Source: Candidatus Omnitrophota bacterium | Lineage (GTDB): Bacteria; Omnitrophota; Koll11; Zapsychrales; Fredricksoniimonadaceae | Length of the DNA stretch: 29,228 nucleotides | Reading direction: 5' to 3' | Assembly (NCBI GenBank): GCA_023247595.1 | Contig: JAHFGF010000002.1 | Span: forward strand, 1 to 29,228 | In this document: positions 21,062 to 28,563 of the stretch, one piece after another | How the letters are laid out: the number at the start of each line of letters is the position of its first letter | Numbering within the stretch: position 1 is the first letter of the stretch | Position numbers and translations under genes: made by a program | Notes under the pieces: model-generated | Told to the model about the DNA's origin: nothing | The model's database searches: none | What the model saw: the letters and a program-made list of their open reading frames with translations, nothing else

Positions 21062-23878
21062 TTATCGACGTGATAAAACAGCTGGCGATGGTTTTAAAAA
21101 CTCTTTGAGGAACTTTCCTGTGTGAGAAGTCTTATGGTGAATGATTTGATCCGGAGATCCCGAAAAAATAAGTTCTCCGCCTTTATCTCCTCCGTCTGGG
21201 CCAAGGTCAATGAGATAATCCGCGCTTTTAATAACATCCAAATTATGTTCAATAACCAAAATGGTATTCCCGCGATCCACCAACCTTTGAAGCACCTGTA
21301 GCAGCTTATCAACGTCTGCAAAATGCAAACCCGTGGTCGGTTCATCCAGGATATAAAATGTTCTCCCTGTGGCTGGTTTGCATAACTCGCTTGCCAACTT
21401 GACCCGCTGGGCTTCTCCGCCCGACAGCGTCGTTGCTGCCTGCCCAAGCCGGATATACCCAAGACCGACATCATTTAACGTTGTTAAAACGGATTGAATC
21501 CTGGGAATATTCTCAAAGTGCCGGATGGCATCCTCAACCGAAAGCTCGAGAACATCCGCGATATTCTTCCCCTTATATTCCACTTCGAGCGTCTGATCCG
21601 TAAACCGCCGTCCGTGACAGACTTCACACTGGACATAAACTTCCGGAAGAAAATGCATTTCAATGGTCTTAATCCCGTCGCCTCCGCAGGCTTCACAGCG
21701 CCCGCCTTTGACATTAAAACTAAACCGTCCGGGCATATATCCGCGCATTTTCGATTCGGGCAGTTGACTGAACAGATCCCTAATATAACTGTAAACACCC
21801 GTATAAGTCGCAGGATTCGAACGCGGGGTCCTTCCAATGGGCGATTGGTCAACGACAATCACTTTATCGATTTGATCAATGCCTTCGATTTTTTTAAATT
21901 GCCCAGGTTTTTCTTTAGCCCCATTAATTTTCTGGGCGAGGGCTTTGTAGATGATATCTTCAATCAAAGTTGATTTACCTGATCCTGAAACTCCGGTCAC
22001 ACAGCTCAATGTCCCGAAGGGAATTTGAACATCGATATTTTTTAGATTATGTTCAGTCGCCCCGGAAATCTTTAAAAACTTAGTTTTCACAATTTCCCGT
22101 CGATTTTCAGGACGTTTGATCTGATATTCTCCCCTCAAATATTTTCCTGTCAGCGAATTGTCACAATCCAAAAGTCCGGAAACACCGCCGGCATACAAAA
22201 CTTCGCCGCCATATTCACCAGCGCCTGGACCCAGGTCAATCACAAAGTCAGCCTTGCGGATTGTTTCCTCGTCATGTTCAACAACAATCAAAGTGTTCCC
22301 CAAATCCCTTAACGCATGTAATGTGGAAAGCAGACGTTCGTTATCTTTCTGATGCAAGCCAATGCTCGGTTCATCCAAAACATAAATAACGCCGACCAGT
22401 CCGGATCCCACCTGAGTTGCCAATCGAATCCGCTCCGCTTCTCCGCCGGAAAGAGTTGAACTGCGGCGGTTAAGCGTCAGATATTCCAGACCGACATTAA
22501 TACAAAAATCCAGCCGCCGGATAATTTCTTTTAAAATTTCTTCGCTAATTTTCTGCTGTTCTTTATTGAGATTCAATTTAGAAAAAAACGATCTGGCTTC
22601 ATTAATAGACAAGGCAGAAACCTGGGCAATGTTGCTTTCTCCCAAATGGACAGCCAGAGATTCCTTTTTAATCCGCTGTCCCTGACAGGCCGGACAGGAC
22701 GACTCCGACATAAACCCGTTGATTTCTTCTTTGAGCCATTCACTATCCGTCTCGCGAAAAAGTCGTTCCAAATATTTCACCACACCTTCGAATGACCGCC
22801 CCCAGATGACATCCGGCGAACCATTCAAAATGAGATTCCGTTCTTTTTTATTCAAATCTTTAAATGGAAGTTTTGGATCAATATCGTGCAGATGGGCCAC
22901 TTCTCGAAGGACAGCCCGGTAATACATCATATAACCGCGCGCCCCTTTTTTCCATGGCGCGATGGCCTGTACCCAAGGCTTGCTTGGATCAGGAACCAGC
23001 GCCTGAGGGTCAATCTCCATTTTCGTACCCAACCCATTACATTCGGGACAGGCGCCGTACGGAGAATTAAACGAAAAAATTCTCGGCTCCAGTTCACCTA
23101 ACGACGTGCCGCAGTCGGCGCAGGCATACTTTTCGCTAAAGGTCGCATCCGGCGACGCGCCATTAAAATCAATCATGACAAGACCTTGGCCGACCTGAAG
23201 CGCGGTTTCAATCGAATCCGTCAGACGTTTCTTGATATCTTGCTTTACTGTCAGCCGGTCAACCACAATTTCGATATGATGGATTTTATATTTATCGAGT
23301 TTAATTTTATCGCTGACGTCCTGAACTTTTCCGTTGACGCGTAAGCGAGTAAACCCGGCTTTCGATACTTGCGCAGGAATTTGGCGGTATTCCCCTTTAC
23401 GTCCTCGGACCAACGGCGCCAGGATATTGACCTTCGTGCCTTCCTTATAATGTAAGATCTGATTTACAATCTCTTGCGCCGATTGCTGTTCAATCTTTTT
23501 TCCGCATTCATAACAATGAGGCGTTCCGACACGGGCAAACAGCAAACGCAGGTAATCATATATTTCCGTTTGAGTGGCAACAGTTGAACGCGGATTACGG
23601 CTGGTGGTTTTTTGTTCAATTGAAATAGTCGGCGATAACCCTTCGATGGATTCCACATTGGGTTTTTGCAGCTGATCCAGAAACTGACGGGCATACGCGG
23701 ATAAACTTTCCACATACCGCCTCTGGCCCTCGGCATAAATTGTATCAAATGCCAGAGAAGATTTTCCAGAACCGCTCAGGCCAGTGATAACAACAAACTG
23801 ATCACGGGGAATCTTGAGATTAATATTCTTAAGATTGTGTTCTTTAGCGCCGCGTATAGTGATGAATTCGGATTGCAT
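21062..23878 (-). CDS. uvrA: Excinuclease ABC subunit A
   Basis: Damage-sensing ATPase of nucleotide excision repair; a dimer that hands damaged DNA to UvrB. At 938 aa it is full length. Two ABC ATPase halves are seen: the first Walker A is GLSGSGKSS (33-41) and the second GVSGSGKST (about 630). Each half has an ABC signature: LSGGEAERIRLATQ near 480 and LSGGEAQRVKLASE near 825. Zinc sites include CYECGKK, CADCG, CPECNGLG, CPACQGQ and, in the C-terminal half, CEACGGDG and CEVCHGRRF. The start ATG has no Shine-Dalgarno site. The 182-nt gap upstream holds repeats and a terminator. I see no LexA box. UvrA2-type short forms can be excluded, since the UvrB-binding insert is present. Confidence 0.98.
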   Translation of the reverse strand: MQSEFITIRGAKEHNLKNINLKIPRDQFVVITGLSGSGKSSLAFDTIYAEGQRRYVESLSAYARQFLDQLQKPNVESIEGLSPTISIEQKTTSRNPRSTVATQTEIYDYLRLLFARVGTPHCYECGKKIEQQSAQEIVNQILHYKEGTKVNILAPLVRGRKGEYRQIPAQVSKAGFTRLRVNGKVQDVSDKIKLDKYKIHHIEIVVDRLTVKQDIKKRLTDSIETALQVGQGLVMIDFNGASPDATFSEKYACADCGTSLGELEPRIFSFNSPYGACPECNGLGTKMEIDPQALVPDPSKPWVQAIAPWKKGARGYMMYYRAVLREVAHLHDIDPKLPFKDLNKKERNLILNGSPDVIWGRSFEGVVKYLERLFRETDSEWLKEEINGFMSESSCPACQGQRIKKESLAVHLGESNIAQVSALSINEARSFFSKLNLNKEQQKISEEILKEIIRRLDFCINVGLEYLTLNRRSSTLSGGEAERIRLATQVGSGLVGVIYVLDEPSIGLHQKDNERLLSTLHALRDLGNTLIVVEHDEETIRKADFVIDLGPGAGEYGGEVLYAGGVSGLLDCDNSLTGKYLRGEYQIKRPENRREIVKTKFLKISGATEHNLKNIDVQIPFGTLSCVTGVSGSGKSTLIEDIIYKALAQKINGAKEKPGQFKKIEGIDQIDKVIVVDQSPIGRTPRSNPATYTGVYSYIRDLFSQLPESKMRGYMPGRFSFNVKGGRCEACGGDGIKTIEMHFLPEVYVQCEVCHGRRFTDQTLEVEYKGKNIADVLELSVEDAIRHFENIPRIQSVLTTLNDVGLGYIRLGQAATTLSGGEAQRVKLASELCKPATGRTFYILDEPTTGLHFADVDKLLQVLQRLVDRGNTILVIEHNLDVIKSADYLIDLGPDGGDKGGELIFSGSPDQIIHHKTSHTGKFLKEFLKPSPAVLSRR

Positions 23879-23899
23879 GGGAAGAGATAACAGGACTGG

Positions 23900-23958
23900 T
23901 TGTTCGTTGTTCGTTACTCGTTGTTCGCGTTGAAACGATCAACGATTCCCGATCAACG
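23900..23958. repeat. Heptanucleotide-phased repeat array upstream of uvrA
   Basis: On the plus strand four 7-nt units follow in register: TTGTTCG, TTGTTCG, TTACTCG, TTGTTCG (23900-23927). From 23935 a second 7-nt phase follows: ACGATCA, ACGATTC, CCGATCA, ACG. CGATCAACG occurs twice, 14 nt apart. The array lies in non-coding sequence between uvrA and the terminator of the upstream gene. A similar period-7 array is at 27633-27667. Confidence 0.8.
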
Positions 23959-23988
23959 CATATTAAAGATTTTTTCTATCAACAAATT

Positions 23989-24041
23989 CATAAAAGACAA
24001 CCCCACACCCAGTCTACGCTAGAGTACGGCTGGGCGTGGGG
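23989..24041 (-). terminator. Strong intrinsic terminator after the repeat-protein gene
   Basis: On the minus strand CCCCACGCCCAG (24041-24030) pairs over 12 positions with CTGGGTGTGGGG (24012-24001), with one G-T wobble, across a 17-nt loop. It is followed by TTGTCTTTT. It lies about 20 nt after the stop codon at 24061 and ends the dapA-to-repeat-protein group. On the plus strand no T-run follows, so it works one way. Confidence 0.85.
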
Positions 24042-24060
24042 CCATTCGCCAAAAAAAATA

Positions 24061-24318
24061 TTATTTTCTCTTGGCTGTTTTTTTCTTCTTCTTGCCGCCA
24101 CGAACCATTTGAGCGCAAGAAATGTCACCTTGCTTATCAATGAAATAAAGAAAACCTTTTTGCTTTTTGATACCGACCTTGGCGACTTTCTTAACCGATC
24201 CGCCTTTTTTGTTTCCACGAGCCATTTTCGCGCAGGAAACGTCACCAGCCTTATCAACAAAGTAGAGGAATCCCTTTTCCTTTTTTACTCCCACCTTAGC
24301 TACTTTTTTTGCTGCCAT
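24061..24318 (-). CDS. Small basic protein of two 39-residue repeats, function unknown
   Basis: An 85-aa Lys-rich protein read from ATG 24318 (MAAKK), which has AGGGGG at a good distance. An ATG two codons earlier lies too close to it. The protein is a tandem duplication: residues 6-44 and 45-83 share VAKVG-(V/I)-KK-x-KGFLYF, then DK-x-GD-(V/I)-SCA-x-M-x-RG, and a Lys-rich end. Each unit would form a short beta hairpin (KGFLYF and DVSCA), with one Cys per unit. I recognise no named family. Charge and size suggest nucleic-acid or ribosome binding, but this is inference. The strong ribosome-binding site and strong terminator suggest high expression. It follows the aspartate dehydrogenase homologue by 19 nt. 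Confidence 0.85.
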   Translation of the reverse strand: MAAKKVAKVGVKKEKGFLYFVDKAGDVSCAKMARGNKKGGSVKKVAKVGIKKQKGFLYFIDKQGDISCAQMVRGGKKKKKTAKRK

Positions 24319-24337
24319 AATCATTCACCCCCTTTCC

Positions 24338-25162
24338 TCACGTTCCGATTTTTACTTCTTCGAAGTACTGTTTCAAAGTTTGAATAGCAGAAAGAACCGC
24401 CAAATAACTCGTTTTGGGATTATCCGGACAGATTTCATTTTCCGTACGAGTCATTATTTTTCCAAATTCGCCAACAACTTCAATCTCATGGGAATTGAGT
24501 CTGTATTCGGGAGAAGTAATAATTCGGATGCGCAGTTTATCAGCGGCCATGGAGGCTAACGCTATGGCGGCTGCGACATTGATATTTTGAGGAAAATATT
24601 TAACAGCGGTGGTTACATCACCGTCAAAGAGGACGGTTTCAGATGCAATATTTAACAAATCAATCTTATTTTTGGTGAAATAATCGTTTTGGGAAAAACC
24701 GATGGGGGGTTTGCGCGTTGTGAGAGTAATCTTCTCAATCTTTCTAAGGCTGGCTGCTTTCAACGCATCCAGGCCCGCAACAGCTCCCGATGGAACTAAT
24801 AACCGGCAGCGGTTTTTGATCGCGATTTTAAAAATATCTTTTGCGCCTAGCAATTTCCCGACACTCATCACAAGCACGTCTTTTTTGGCCAATAAAGCTT
24901 GCCGGATTAATTTTTGCGTATCCTGTGCGTTAACCGCTTCAACCATCAGATCACAAGATTTAATAAGCTCCTCGAAAGAATGCTTAATGATTTTAGCACG
25001 AGAAAAATTCTTGGCAAGTTTTTTGGCGCGCTGCTCCTGAATGTCATAGACGGCCGAAACAACAGCCCGAATTTTTAACTCGTTTTTTATGCTCAATGCC
25101 ATGCGGGAACCAATGGCACCGCAGCCTAAAATCCCGACTCTAATCTGTTTTTTACTTTTCAT
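24338..25162 (-). CDS. nadX: L-aspartate dehydrogenase-like protein (NadX family)
   Basis: A 274-aa NAD(P)-dependent oxidoreductase. The Rossmann start VGILGCGAIGSRMALSI (about residues 8-24) is followed by the family motifs VPSGAVAGLDALKAA, LTTRKPP, KYFPQNINVAAAIALA and LNSHEIEVVGEFGKI. Members oxidise L-aspartate to iminoaspartate, which quinolinate synthase uses for NAD synthesis. The start lies inside the end of panC (11-nt overlap), with AACGTGA before the ATG. No nadA or nadC is next to it, so its role in NAD synthesis is inferred. The neighbouring dap and pan genes also use aspartate-derived carbon. Confidence 0.85.
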   Translation of the reverse strand: MKSKKQIRVGILGCGAIGSRMALSIKNELKIRAVVSAVYDIQEQRAKKLAKNFSRAKIIKHSFEELIKSCDLMVEAVNAQDTQKLIRQALLAKKDVLVMSVGKLLGAKDIFKIAIKNRCRLLVPSGAVAGLDALKAASLRKIEKITLTTRKPPIGFSQNDYFTKNKIDLLNIASETVLFDGDVTTAVKYFPQNINVAAAIALASMAADKLRIRIITSPEYRLNSHEIEVVGEFGKIMTRTENEICPDNPKTSYLAVLSAIQTLKQYFEEVKIGT

Positions 25163-26006
25163 TCACGTTTAATATTATGTTGTCGATTAATCGCGCTCTT
25201 CCAAATTTAACGGCTAAGGCAATCAACACTTCGCCGTTAATTCTATCGAGCCGTTCTAAATTTTTCGCATTCACGCATTGGATATAATCGATCTGCCCTG
25301 TCGTCGCTGTTTCTATCGATTGCTTCATGCAGGCAATGATCCGAGAAACACGTCGTTCACCGCTGAGAACTAATTGCTTCGCCTTGAGTAACGCCTGATA
25401 AAGCACACCTGCCTGACTACGTTCCTGCGGCGTTAAATAGCTATTTCTTGAACTCATTGCTAAGCCGTCTGATTCCCGGACCGTTGGCCTTATTGAAACT
25501 CGCACCGGCACATTGAGATCATCCACCATCTTTCGAATAATAATAGCCTGCTGGGCATCTTTCTGGCCTAAATAAATCACATCCGGGCCGACGATGTTTA
25601 TTAGTTTCAACACAACCGTCGCAACCCCGCGAAAATGTCCTGGCCGAGAACCCCCGCACAGCTGTTCAGAAAGAACATCAACATCCACATGACTGAGAAA
25701 ATCCGTCGGATAAATCTCGTCGACCGACGGATAAAAGATTATATCAACATTTTCTTTTTTTGCCAATAATTCATCTTTTTTTATATTTCGCGGGTAATTC
25801 TTAAAATCCTCACTCGGGCCAAACTGTAAAGGATTAACAAAAATACTCAAAACTGTAACATCGTTATCCTTCTTACTCTTTCTCAATAAAGACGCGTGCC
25901 CCTCGTGCAAAAAACCCATGGTCGGAACAAAGCCCACCTTCAGGTTCTTTTCTTTAAATTTTAGAACAGCTTGATGCGTCACCTTTACACTTGAAACAAT
26001 TTTCAT
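25152..26006 (-). CDS. panC: Pantothenate synthetase
   Basis: Joins pantoate and beta-alanine with ATP to give pantothenate, the precursor of coenzyme A. The protein has 284 aa, the normal length. The nucleotide-binding motif VPTMGFLHEGHASLL (about residues 28-42) holds the HxGH element as HEGH. Other family blocks are VTVLSIFVNPLQFGPSEDF, YLGQKDAQQAIIIRKMV and LAMSSRNSYL. The gene overlaps folK by 4 nt (ATGA) and its 3' end overlaps the aspartate dehydrogenase homologue by 11 nt. No panB or panD lies in the window. Confidence 0.97.
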   Translation of the reverse strand: MKIVSSVKVTHQAVLKFKEKNLKVGFVPTMGFLHEGHASLLRKSKKDNDVTVLSIFVNPLQFGPSEDFKNYPRNIKKDELLAKKENVDIIFYPSVDEIYPTDFLSHVDVDVLSEQLCGGSRPGHFRGVATVVLKLINIVGPDVIYLGQKDAQQAIIIRKMVDDLNVPVRVSIRPTVRESDGLAMSSRNSYLTPQERSQAGVLYQALLKAKQLVLSGERRVSRIIACMKQSIETATTGQIDYIQCVNAKNLERLDRINGEVLIALAVKFGRARLIDNIILNVNEK

Positions 26007-26425
26007 TCTGAACCATCCCCAATCAAATGAGGAGCAATTTCTTTGAGCGGTTTCATAACGAAGGAACGCGAAAGCATCCTGGGATGCGGAATAATAAGAT
26101 CCGGCTGATTTATTTTGATTTGATCATAAAGCAAAATATCAATATCAATATTTCGCGGACCATCCACAACTAATTTCACGCGTCCCATGGACTGTTCAAT
26201 ATCTTTGATGATTTTCAATACGTCTTGGGGAAGATAAGAGGTCATACACTCAACAACAGCATTGAGATATTTCCCCTGAGGAGGGCCGCCGACGGGATCA
26301 GTTTCGATCACTGTAGACATTTTCTGAATGTGAATTCCGTGTTTTTCTAGTTCACTACGTGCCTGATTTATAAAGGCAGACCTGTCACCTAAATTGGAAC
26401 CTAATCCAAGATAAACAAGGGCCAA
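26003..26425 (-). CDS. folK: HPPK, 6-hydroxymethyl-7,8-dihydropterin pyrophosphokinase (TTG start)
   Basis: Transfers pyrophosphate from ATP to the pterin in folate synthesis. The 140-aa protein starts LVYLGLGSNLGDR and has ETDPVGGPPQGKYLNAVV, the catalytic VDGPRNIDIDILLY and IPHPRMLSRSFVMKPL, all as in HPPK. It is slightly shorter than usual (about 160). The start is TTG at 26425-26423, directly after the dapL stop TAG. An AAAGG site lies 8 nt upstream and no in-frame ATG fits the family start. It overlaps panC by 4 nt. Confidence 0.96.
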   Translation of the reverse strand: MALVYLGLGSNLGDRSAFINQARSELEKHGIHIQKMSTVIETDPVGGPPQGKYLNAVVECMTSYLPQDVLKIIKDIEQSMGRVKLVVDGPRNIDIDILLYDQIKINQPDLIIPHPRMLSRSFVMKPLKEIAPHLIGDGSE

Positions 26426-27604
26426 CTATAAAACCTTTCGTACCCGCTCAACAGCCTGATTAATCCTGTCGATCGGCAGAGTCAAAGCCATGCGCACATA
26501 ACCTTCGCCTTGCTTTCCAAAACCGACTCCGGGCGTCACAACAATATCTGCCTGATCCAAGAAAGCCTTCGCGCATTCCATGGAATCTTTAAACTTCGAC
26601 GGAATTTTCGCCCAGACATAAAAGGCCGCTTTCGGCGGGTCAATTTTCCAGCCGATTGAACGCATACCGTTAATGAGCGCATCTCGGCGAGTTTGATATT
26701 CCTGTCGCATATCTTCAATCTCTTGCGGGTCCATATGCAAAGCGGCAATGCCCGCGTATTGAATGGCATTAAACACGCCGGAATCACAATTCGATTTAAC
26801 TTTGGCAAGCGCCGCAACCAATGTAAGATTACCGCAAGCCCAGCCTAACCGCCAGCCCGTCATGAAATATGTTTTCGAAAACGAATGAAATTCAATCGCA
26901 ATATCCTTCGCGCCGTCAATTTCCAAGATGCTCGGCGGCTTAACGCCGTCATAATAAACTTCTGAATAAGCCAAATCGGACACGATAATGATTTTTTTAT
27001 CGCGGCACACATTGACCAAATCCTGATAAAATTTTTTATCGGCAACCGCTGAAGTCGGATTGTTGGGATAACAAACAAAAATCGCTTTGGCGTTTTTAGT
27101 TTCAGCAATATCGTCAATTTTCGGCAAGAAACCATTCGATGCCTTCAGAGGAACATACTGAATCTTTCCTCCAGCAAATAAAATCGCTGCCTGATACGCT
27201 GGATACGCCGGGTCGGTTAACAATACCTTATCTCCCGGATTAATGATCCCCAACGGAAGATGCGCAATCCCCTCTTTAGAACCGATGAGCGGATAAAGTT
27301 CTGTGGCGGGATCCAAATCAACACCAAACCGGCCTTTAAACCATTTGGCAATTTCCACGCGCAGTTGAGGCACACCGGCGTCAAAAGGATAATGATGATT
27401 ATTCACGTCCTGAGCTGCCTTGGCCAAAGCATCTATGATGGGCTGATGCGTACGCTGGTCCGGGTCGCCGACGCCTAAATTGATCACATCTCTTCCCTGC
27501 GCTAACGCCGCGCGTTTCGCTTTATCAATTTCAATAAATAAATACGGCGGTAGTTGTTTGAGCCGGTCGGAAAATTCAATCTGGAATGTTGTGTCGGTGG
27601 ACAT
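26426..27604 (-). CDS. dapL: LL-diaminopimelate aminotransferase
   Basis: PLP enzyme that converts tetrahydrodipicolinate straight to LL-diaminopimelate, bypassing the acylated intermediates made by DapD/DapC/DapE. It has 392 aa. Visible motifs are INLGVGDPDQRTHQPIIDAL, the nucleotide-like YPLIGSKEGIAHLPLGIINPGD, CYPNNPTSAVA, and the PLP lysine in FHSFSKTYFMTGWRLGW (Lys244 in this numbering). It lies between dapB and folK, and the presence of dapA and dapB in the same run supports DapL over other class I/II aminotransferases. The 67-nt gap to dapB holds a heptanucleotide-phased repeat. GGAAC precedes the ATG. Confidence 0.94.
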   Translation of the reverse strand: MSTDTTFQIEFSDRLKQLPPYLFIEIDKAKRAALAQGRDVINLGVGDPDQRTHQPIIDALAKAAQDVNNHHYPFDAGVPQLRVEIAKWFKGRFGVDLDPATELYPLIGSKEGIAHLPLGIINPGDKVLLTDPAYPAYQAAILFAGGKIQYVPLKASNGFLPKIDDIAETKNAKAIFVCYPNNPTSAVADKKFYQDLVNVCRDKKIIIVSDLAYSEVYYDGVKPPSILEIDGAKDIAIEFHSFSKTYFMTGWRLGWACGNLTLVAALAKVKSNCDSGVFNAIQYAGIAALHMDPQEIEDMRQEYQTRRDALINGMRSIGWKIDPPKAAFYVWAKIPSKFKDSMECAKAFLDQADIVVTPGVGFGKQGEGYVRMALTLPIDRINQAVERVRKVL

Positions 27605-27632
27605 GATAGTTCCTTATTTAGAATTGCGTTAG

Positions 27633-27667
27633 GGACAATAGACCGAAGACCAGAGACGGAAGACTTT
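27633..27667. repeat. Heptanucleotide-phased repeat between dapB and dapL
   Basis: Five 7-nt units in register on the plus strand: GGACAAT, AGACCGA, AGACCAG, AGACGGA, AGACTTT. The first four bases (A/G)GAC are constant and the last three vary. The array lies wholly within the 67-nt gap between dapB and dapL, ending 4 nt before the dapB stop codon. Confidence 0.7.
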
Positions 27668-27671
27668 AGTT

Positions 27672-28391
27672 TTATTTCAATCCCAAGACATCCTGCATAT
27701 TAAACAAACCTTTTTTCTGTTTGGCTAAAAATTTTGCAGCAACTAATGAACCTTCGGCAAAGATGTCGCGCGTCTTGGCGTGATGACTAATAGAAATGCT
27801 GTCGACCTTACTGTCAAAGATGATCTCGTGATCGCCGATAACCTCTCCTTCGCGGATGGAATCCACGTTGGCGACTTTGGATTTTGAACTTTCCTCAGCA
27901 ATCTCGGCCATGGTTTTAGCAGTTCCTGAAGGCGCGTCTTTCTTGTGAACGTGGTGCGTTTCCGTCAAATGGATGGCGTAATTCTTGCCGGTGACTTTAG
28001 CGGTGTTGCGGATGAGCGCAAAAACCAGGTTAACACCGACCGACATATTAGATGAATACACGATTGGAATTTTACTCGATGCCTTTTTAATTTGAGCGAC
28101 TTGATCCTTGGTCATTCCAGTGGTTCCTATGACCATTTTGACGCCAAACTTCTGGCATACTTTGATATGTTCCATGGTTGCTTCAGGTGAAGTAAATTCA
28201 ATCAAAACTTGACTGCCATTAAGCGCGCTATCGTCAAAACTAACCGGCAGGCCAAAGGTCGTCGAAAGAACGCCTGGACGATCGCGATGTTCAAGTAATG
28301 AAGAAATCTTAAATGATTTGTCACGCAGGGCCAGATCCAAAATCCTTTGCCCCATTCTTCCCTGACAACCACTAATGGCTAACTTGATCAT
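27672..28391 (-). CDS. dapB: 4-hydroxy-tetrahydrodipicolinate reductase
   Basis: Second dedicated step of the lysine/diaminopimelate route: reduces the DapA product with NAD(P)H. I read 239 aa from the ATG at 28391, since the protein then starts MIKLAISGCQGRMGQRIL, the normal Rossmann start with GxxGxxG. A longer reading from 28460 would add residues unlike the family that overlap the small membrane protein. Further motifs are FTSPEATMEH, VIGTTGMTKDQ, YSSNMSVGVN, and the catalytic THHVHKKDAPSGTAKTM. A GAGGG site precedes the start. It overlaps the small membrane protein by 20 nt. Confidence 0.96.
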   Translation of the reverse strand: MIKLAISGCQGRMGQRILDLALRDKSFKISSLLEHRDRPGVLSTTFGLPVSFDDSALNGSQVLIEFTSPEATMEHIKVCQKFGVKMVIGTTGMTKDQVAQIKKASSKIPIVYSSNMSVGVNLVFALIRNTAKVTGKNYAIHLTETHHVHKKDAPSGTAKTMAEIAEESSKSKVANVDSIREGEVIGDHEIIFDSKVDSISISHHAKTRDIFAEGSLVAAKFLAKQKKGLFNMQDVLGLK

Positions 28392-28563
28392 TTCCACCCT
28401 CGCAAACTTTGTGTTGATAATCCCATCGTCCACCCGAATCCAGGCATGAATCAACCGCAAAAGTCTGATTCACTCTGGAAGGATTCAAATAGATCACAAG
28501 AAATAATCCGAAAAAGATTCCGATTGACCAATTAAACAACCGCTGTCTGTTTGATGGTGTCAT
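28372..28563 (-). CDS. Small single-span membrane protein between dapA and dapB
   Basis: A 63-aa protein from ATG 28563 (MTPSNRQRLFNWSIG); a start at 28581 would add six residues. One membrane segment (about residues 11-26, WSIGIFFGLFLVIYL) is followed by a short extracytoplasmic tail with two Cys (DSCLDSGGRWDYQHKVCEGG) that could form a disulfide. The C-L-D-x-G-G-x-W-D pattern recurs, to my knowledge, in unnamed bacterial small proteins. It overlaps dapA by 32 nt and dapB by 20 nt, so all three are probably translated together. The function is unknown. Confidence 0.65.
   Translation of the reverse strand: MTPSNRQRLFNWSIGIFFGLFLVIYLNPSRVNQTFAVDSCLDSGGRWDYQHKVCEGGNDQVSH

Noticed and set aside
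28392..28460. Longer N-terminus of DapB
   Set aside because: The extra 23 residues do not resemble the family and overlap the small membrane protein; the start at 28391 gives the normal Rossmann beginning.
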